From the NCBI RefSeq assembly GCF_902167145.1, contig NC_050096.1, positions 80,720,683-80,784,682 on the forward strand: DNA of 64,000 bases. Direction: 5' to 3'. How positions within the stretch are numbered: position 1 is the first letter of the stretch; each line of letters begins with the position of its first letter. The DNA is from Zea mays (lineage: Eukaryota > Streptophyta > Magnoliopsida > Poales > Poaceae). The position numbers and the translations under genes are program-made. Positions 59,801-64,000 of the stretch are shown piece after piece. The notes beneath the pieces were generated by a model. The model was not told the DNA's origin, made no database searches, and saw only the letters and a list, made by a program, of their open reading frames with translations.

Positions 59801-60036
59801 GACGGATATGTATTGCTTAATAGCTTTTAACTTTATTTTTTATTTTTGTGACTTCAAACTTATTTACGTTTTCTACCGCAGCCGAACTATCCCTTCCCCC
59901 AGAGCCCTCCGAGTCATTGGCCGACCCAGAAGCAAAGGCATCAGCAGAAATTGTTAGGATGGCTGAAGCTATTGTAGACGAAGCCGTTACCCAACTGCTG
60001 ACCGAAACTGCAGATGAAGTTTTGAAGGAAGAATAA
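56857..60036 (+). pseudogene. Antisense accessory gene of the Zeon-like element, probably three exons
   Basis: Homologue of the gene at 6272. Exon 1 is 56857-58935 (693 codons, one frame) with in-frame stops at 57523, 57613, 58138 and 58675. The domain at about residues 120-190 reads RSFFKAGLWFPLSSFVVEVL to TPKAIIRMGIFVWAMRSQG. Intron 1 (58936-59016) is GTGTGA...TTTTGCAG, phase 0, at the same point as in the Cinful-like gene. Exon 2 (59017 to about 59793) starts GLILSNALR (SLLLSKVLR in the other) and is a coiled coil. It ends with the shared KSGC and IWENGGRGMA region and a TAA at 59791. A likely exon 3 (59882-60036) follows an acceptor TTCTACCGCAG; its donor is not clear. Function unknown. 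Confidence 0.72.
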
Positions 60037-61134
60037 TAGATATTGTAAAAACATTGCTAGAATATTAATGTAATATTTGCTGGACTATGCTTGTAATATT
60101 TGGTGCTCATGAGTTTTTAATGTAATATATAAATGGCTTTGTAATTCATTTCTTTGCGATGCATGAAACTTTTATTGTACATACCGTTTTTGAGCCTTCG
60201 ATGAAAAAACACCTTCCCTTCTTTTCATGCTTCGTAAAGAAGAGTTTTTATGCTTCGTGAGAAATCCTTCAATCGTCGCAGAAACATTAATGCTTCGTCA
60301 GTAATAGACTTTCTTCCTTGATATCAGAGTGCTTTATAAAAATGCTCCAAGCGTCGCCATAATACTCATACTTCGTCAATAAAAGACTTTCTCCTCCACT
60401 TCAGAGCTGATAAAACCGTATCTCTTCAAAACTTATTTTGTGCCTTAGCACAATTTCACTTTTTCGAAGCATTCTTCGAAGGTCAACATTATGTCCCCTT
60501 CTTGTGCCATTGATGCAATATGATGTATGATGTTATGTTATGCAAAATGATGTGATGATGTTATGCTATGCGAAAATGATACTTTGTGCCGAAGACACAC
60601 ACTCACATCCCCATATTGGAATACACAATCTCTTTGCCATTTATTTTTCGGCTTCACCGCTTATTTTTCGGTGTATCAGCGCTGACTTTTCGCTGTAAGT
60701 TCTGCATTCCCTTAGTAACGTCTTTTGAACTTCTTCGCCTTCTATTTCGGCGGTATTCGCGTTGACTTTTCGCGCTTCGCCTTATATTTCGGCGGTATTT
60801 GGCTCTGCATTCCCTTTGGAACGACTTTTGAGTAGAAAACTTACACTGCGCTCCCTTAGGAACGACTTTTTGTAGCTTCGGCAAACTTACGCTGCGTTCA
60901 GTAGAACGACTTTTTGTAGCTTCGAAGATACTTGTGACTTAGGAACGACTTTTTATGCCTCGGTGACTTTTTGGACTCCGTAAGTCTCTGGAGAAGATAT
61001 ATTTTCACTATGGCAAAAACAAAGTTATTACAAGGAATTGAAAACGACAAGAAAACTAAGTTTTCAACAACTGTTCCTTAGTAAGAAAGAGAATGACAAT
61101 GAATGTAAAAACTGATTCAGGGGTAGGATATCTC
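60037..61134. other. Non-coding region with conserved block 60631-60880
   Basis: No gene seen. 60631-60880 matches 9671-9920 of the Cinful-like element with 11 mismatches and no gaps. cttaggaacgactttt motifs recur at about 60712, 60855 and 60935. Confidence 0.82.
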
Positions 61135-62505
61135 TTAGTAGATATGCTTCGACTCTGGCACAGTACTGTTGACTGTGCGAGCTTCGGACTCCTCCCTGAA
61201 GTCTCTCTGTTGATGGGTCTGCTGACTCCCTTCTGGCTGTTGGCCGCGTGAATATGCAGGTTGTAGTGGTGGCGGAGGTGGAGACTGTGGCCAGGATGCC
61301 TGTGGCTGATTAGCCGAAGCAACAGACGCTGCAGGATGGTTGCCCACATACTCTGGTATGTAGGGTGAGTGATATGAAGCAGTATGCATGACCTGCTTCG
61401 GCTGATTCTGCTGAGCTGCAGCTTCTGCTATTTCCTTCTGTTTCTGAATGGTGACATGGCACATCCTTGTAGTATGGCCCTTGTCCTCACCACAGAATAA
61501 GCAATAAATTTTTCTGGGCTGATCCCCAAATCTTCCTCCGAAGCCCCTGGCGCCTCTGCCCCTTGGAGCTGGCGGCCGAAGATGGCTTTGTTGGTGCCCC
61601 GAAGCTTGCGAGGAATATTGTGGCCTCTATTGCTGACTTCCTCTGTCATCATTCTGGGTAGAGTGGATTGATCTGACATGCCTTGGGTGGATTCTCCCTC
61701 CGAAGCCCCTAGTCATCTCAGAGAACCTGTAGGCCTCCTCCCTTCTTTGGCGAAAGTCATTATCAGCACGGATGTATTCATCCATCTTTTGAAGCATCTT
61801 CTCCAAAGTCTGTGGAGGCTTTCTAGCAAAATACTGGGCAGTAAGTCCTAGGCGAAGCCCCTTGATCATGGCCTCAATGACAATTTCACTAGGCACTGTA
61901 GGCGCTTGTGCTCTCGGACGCAAGAACCTTCGGACGTATGCCTGGAGATACTCCTCGTGATCTTGTGTGCATTGAAACAGAGCCTGAGCTGTGACTGGCT
62001 TCGTCTGAAACCCTTGGAAACTGGTGACCAACATGTCCTTTAGCTTCTGCCATAATGTGATTGTTCCTGGCCGAAGAGAGGAGTACCAGGTTTGCACAAC
62101 ATTCTTGACTGCCATGATGAAAGATTTTGCCATGACTGCGGTATTGCCTCCATATGAAGATATGGTTGCTTTGTAGCTCATCAGAAACTGCTTCGGATCT
62201 GAGTGCCCGTCGTACATGGGGAGCTGGGGTGGCTTGTAAGATGGGGGCCAAGGTGTAGCCTGCAGTTCTACTGACAGAGGAGAAGCATCATCAAAAGCAA
62301 AATTTCCATGATGGAAATCCTCGTACCATTCATTCTCGTTGAAGAAGCCTTCTTGATGAAGCTCCCTATGTTGAGGCCTTTGCTCTTGCTCATCTTGAGC
62401 AAGATGGCGTACTTCTTCAGTAGCTTCGTCAATCTGCCTCTGAAGGTCGGCTAGTCGAGCCATCTTCTCCTTCTTCCTTTGTACTTGTTGATGAAGCATC
62501 TCCAT
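61135..62505 (-). pseudogene. Inner Zeon-like gag, nearly intact
   Basis: First in-frame ATG at 62505; the frame is open back to the LTR. It has one internal TAG at 61627-61629 and a stop at 61135 after SKHIY, about 456 residues in total. N-terminal coiled coil (KMARLADLQRQIDEATEEV), capsid region (LPMYDGHSDPKQFLM, SLRPGTITLWQKLKDML, CTQDHEEYLQAYVRRF), Arg/Gly-rich linker, then the CCHC-type knuckle CLFCGEDKGHTTRMC (one residue longer in its middle spacing than CX4H). A Pro/Gln-rich tail ends the chain. No protease or pol follows. Gag would package RNA; pol must come from elsewhere. Confidence 0.88.
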
Positions 62506-62700
62506 ATTCCTGATTTCTTGGTCCAACTCGTCCTCCTGGGGTGTTGGACTAGTGGCCTTCCTCTTCTGGCTTTGGGCCTCTAGAAGAGAAAAGGTCTCCT
62601 GGTTCGGGTCCAGCGGCTGCAGAGCAGCAGCCCTGTCGCTGAAGCTTTCTTCGGTGGCATGACGAAGGTCAATGCTTGCCGAAGGTGGTCGAAAAGGATT

Positions 62701-62719
62701 CACCGGAGGTGGGCGCCAA
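62701..62719 (-). promoter_or_regulatory. Primer-binding site of the inner Zeon-like element
   Basis: Same PBS sequence as at 14126-14144, adjoining the LTR. Confidence 0.85.
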
Positions 62720-63389
62720 TGTTGGAGACTTGTTCTCAAATGCTATGAGTTAAGAACAAGGCAACACAAAAGATGTTAAATGTTAGAGTCCTTCGTCCTT
62801 CGAAGCATTATTTCCCTTGGGATACAATGATTTTCGGACGAAGGTTATGAAGGACATACCTTCATCAGCATAACATACAATAACGAAGAAGACATCATAT
62901 GAGATATAAAAGATAACATAAACATTAATGTATTATTATCAGCTCATTTCTATTTTATTATTATGGAAAAATAGAAATGATATCAACTTACAGATGTACC
63001 TTCGGCTTGAAAGAAGGTAAAAGTACAAGTGTGACGCAAAAGCAAATGCCAAGTCAGCGTGAACAGTACGGGAGCACTGTTCATCTATTTATAGGCACGG
63101 GACGCAGCCCATGTAAAATTACACCCATGCCCTTTACATTTGCTAATGGCTCTATAGTAACCCATCAAGGTCTGAATAGCCTTTTCCTTTTTAAGTCGGT
63201 TTCCTTTTCTGCAATCATGCCGAAGCTCTCCTGCACATAGCTTCGGCTCTGCGCCAACCTTCGTATTCTTTGTGCTTCTTCATATTGTGGTTCTGATCCA
63301 AGCCCGAAGGTACCTGTTCATGTATTATACTCCAGAAACATTGTTAAATCATGTTTTTGAGGACCTTCGGAAGCCGAAGGCCCCCAACA
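62720..63389 (-). repeat. Inner Zeon-like LTR, 5' LTR in element orientation
   Basis: 670 bp. TATA on - strand at 63086-63093 and the dyad at 63061-63082. Confidence 0.93.
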
Positions 63390-63967
63390 GCTTCGAAGGA
63401 AGAATCCACCCTAGGCATGTCAGATCAATCCATAACTCCAACCAAAGTGATGACAGAGGAAGCCAACTTCAAAGGGCACAACATAGCTCTTAATCCTCAG
63501 GGCAACAACAAAGTTCTTTCAGGCCACCAACCCCAAGGGGCAGAGGCGGCAGGGGCTTCGGAGGAAGGTACGGGGATCAGCCCAGAAAACTTTATTGCTT
63601 ATTCTGTGGTGAAGACAAGGGCCACACTACAAGAACATGCCAGGTCACCATTCAGAAGCAAAAGGAGATTGCCGAAGTTGAGGCACGGCAGAATCAGCCG
63701 AAGCAGGTTCTACATACTGCTTCATGCTACTCTCCCTACGTACCAGAATACGTAGGTAATCAACAACCTGCGATTTCTGCTGCTTCGGCAAGCCATTCTC
63801 AAGCTTTATGGGCTCAGCTCCCGTTACCACCACCATTACCACCCACTCACACCTGAAGCCAACAGCTAGAAGGGCACTCACGCGCACAGCAGCAGCGTGA
63901 TTATCGGGAGGAATCCGAAGCTCGTACAGTCAACAGCACTGTACCAGAATCGAAGCATATCTACTGA
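63390..63967 (+). pseudogene. Outer Zeon-like gag, second part
   Basis: Continues the frame broken at 55879 (GFEGRIHPRHVRS). Includes the knuckle CLFCGEDKGHTTRTC near 63594-63638 and the Pro/Gln-rich tail, ending SKHIY-stop at 63965-63967. A stop lies near 63491 and another near 63857. As in the inner copy, the stop comes directly after the tail with no protease in the remaining 33 bases. Confidence 0.87.
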
Positions 63968-64000
63968 AGAATATCCTACTCCTAATGTACCTTTTATCTT

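Larger units (their letters stand above)
55880..63389 (-). mobile_element. Inner Zeon-like element: gag, no pol, antisense gene
   Basis: 7510 bp, two 670-bp LTRs (about 16 differences by eye, 2.4%), target duplication gcttc (55875-55879 and 63390-63394). Sense order: LTR, PBS, gag, non-coding block, antisense gene, polypurine tract, LTR. Length, LTR size and gag-only content match maize Zeon. It interrupts the gag of an older relative. By LTR comparison it is the youngest of the three gypsy elements whose LTR pairs I compared. Confidence 0.9.
46252..64000 (+). mobile_element. Outer Zeon-like Ty3/gypsy element, runs off the window
   Basis: LTR at 46252-46927 plus its last 8 bases at 54867-54874, PBS at 54875, gag in two pieces (54933-55879 and 63390-63967). 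Interrupted by the gag-only Sirevirus-like element in its LTR and by a younger Zeon-like element in its gag. The LTR starts tattagggg where the family has tgttggggg. Sense direction is +. Confidence 0.82.

Noticed and set aside
62506..62739. Zeon-like gag extended upstream to the LTR
   Set aside because: The frame is open there but has no ATG before 62505, and the stretch includes the PBS and LTR end, so translation is unlikely to start there.

Overview
The window is a stack of nested plant LTR retrotransposons. I see no convincing host gene, rRNA, tRNA or CRISPR array. Element families point to maize (Zea mays) or a very close relative: several Opie/Ji-type Sireviruses (Ty1/copia) with palindrome-rich LTRs, one full-length 13.8-kb Ty3/gypsy element that fits Grande, and Cinful/Zeon-type Ty3/gypsy elements. 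Family names are from memory of LTR ends, lengths and gene order, not from a search.

Layout, left half. A Tekay/Del-like LTR (1-1856) interrupts a + strand Sirevirus (S1, to 17039). S1 is also interrupted in its RNase H region by a 9.6-kb Cinful-like element (5178-14751, - strand, TSD tggcc). Its 3' LTR holds a 155-bp MULE-like MITE with a 9-bp TSD. A second LTR tail (17040-17295) and a - strand Sirevirus pol fragment (S2, 17296-19758) follow.

Layout, right half. S2 is broken by a Sirevirus LTR (19759-21129). That LTR is broken by a - strand Sirevirus (S3, from 21130) that carries an internal gag-protease duplication. The upstream LTR of S3 (from 31390) is hit twice: by the Grande-like element (32428-46239, TSD ccagt) and, 12 bases later, by a Zeon-like element (from 46252, leaving the window at 64000). 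The Zeon-like element holds a gag-only Sirevirus-like element (46928-54861, TSD caagt) in its LTR, and a younger relative of itself (55880-63389, TSD gcttc) in its gag.

How the genes work together. Sense genes are gag and pol. The Cinful-like copy has pol but no gag, and the 7.5-kb Zeon-like copy has gag but no pol; the two share a primer-binding site. The Cinful-like, inner Zeon-like and Grande-like elements also carry a long gene on the opposite strand, between the last sense gene and the 3' LTR. It resembles the plant 'putative gypsy type transposon' domain and appears to be spliced. Cinful-like and Zeon-like share the position and phase of intron 1. This antisense, intron-bearing gene and the split gag/pol arrangement are the most interesting content. 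Nearly all sense coding regions are decayed by in-frame stops and frameshifts.
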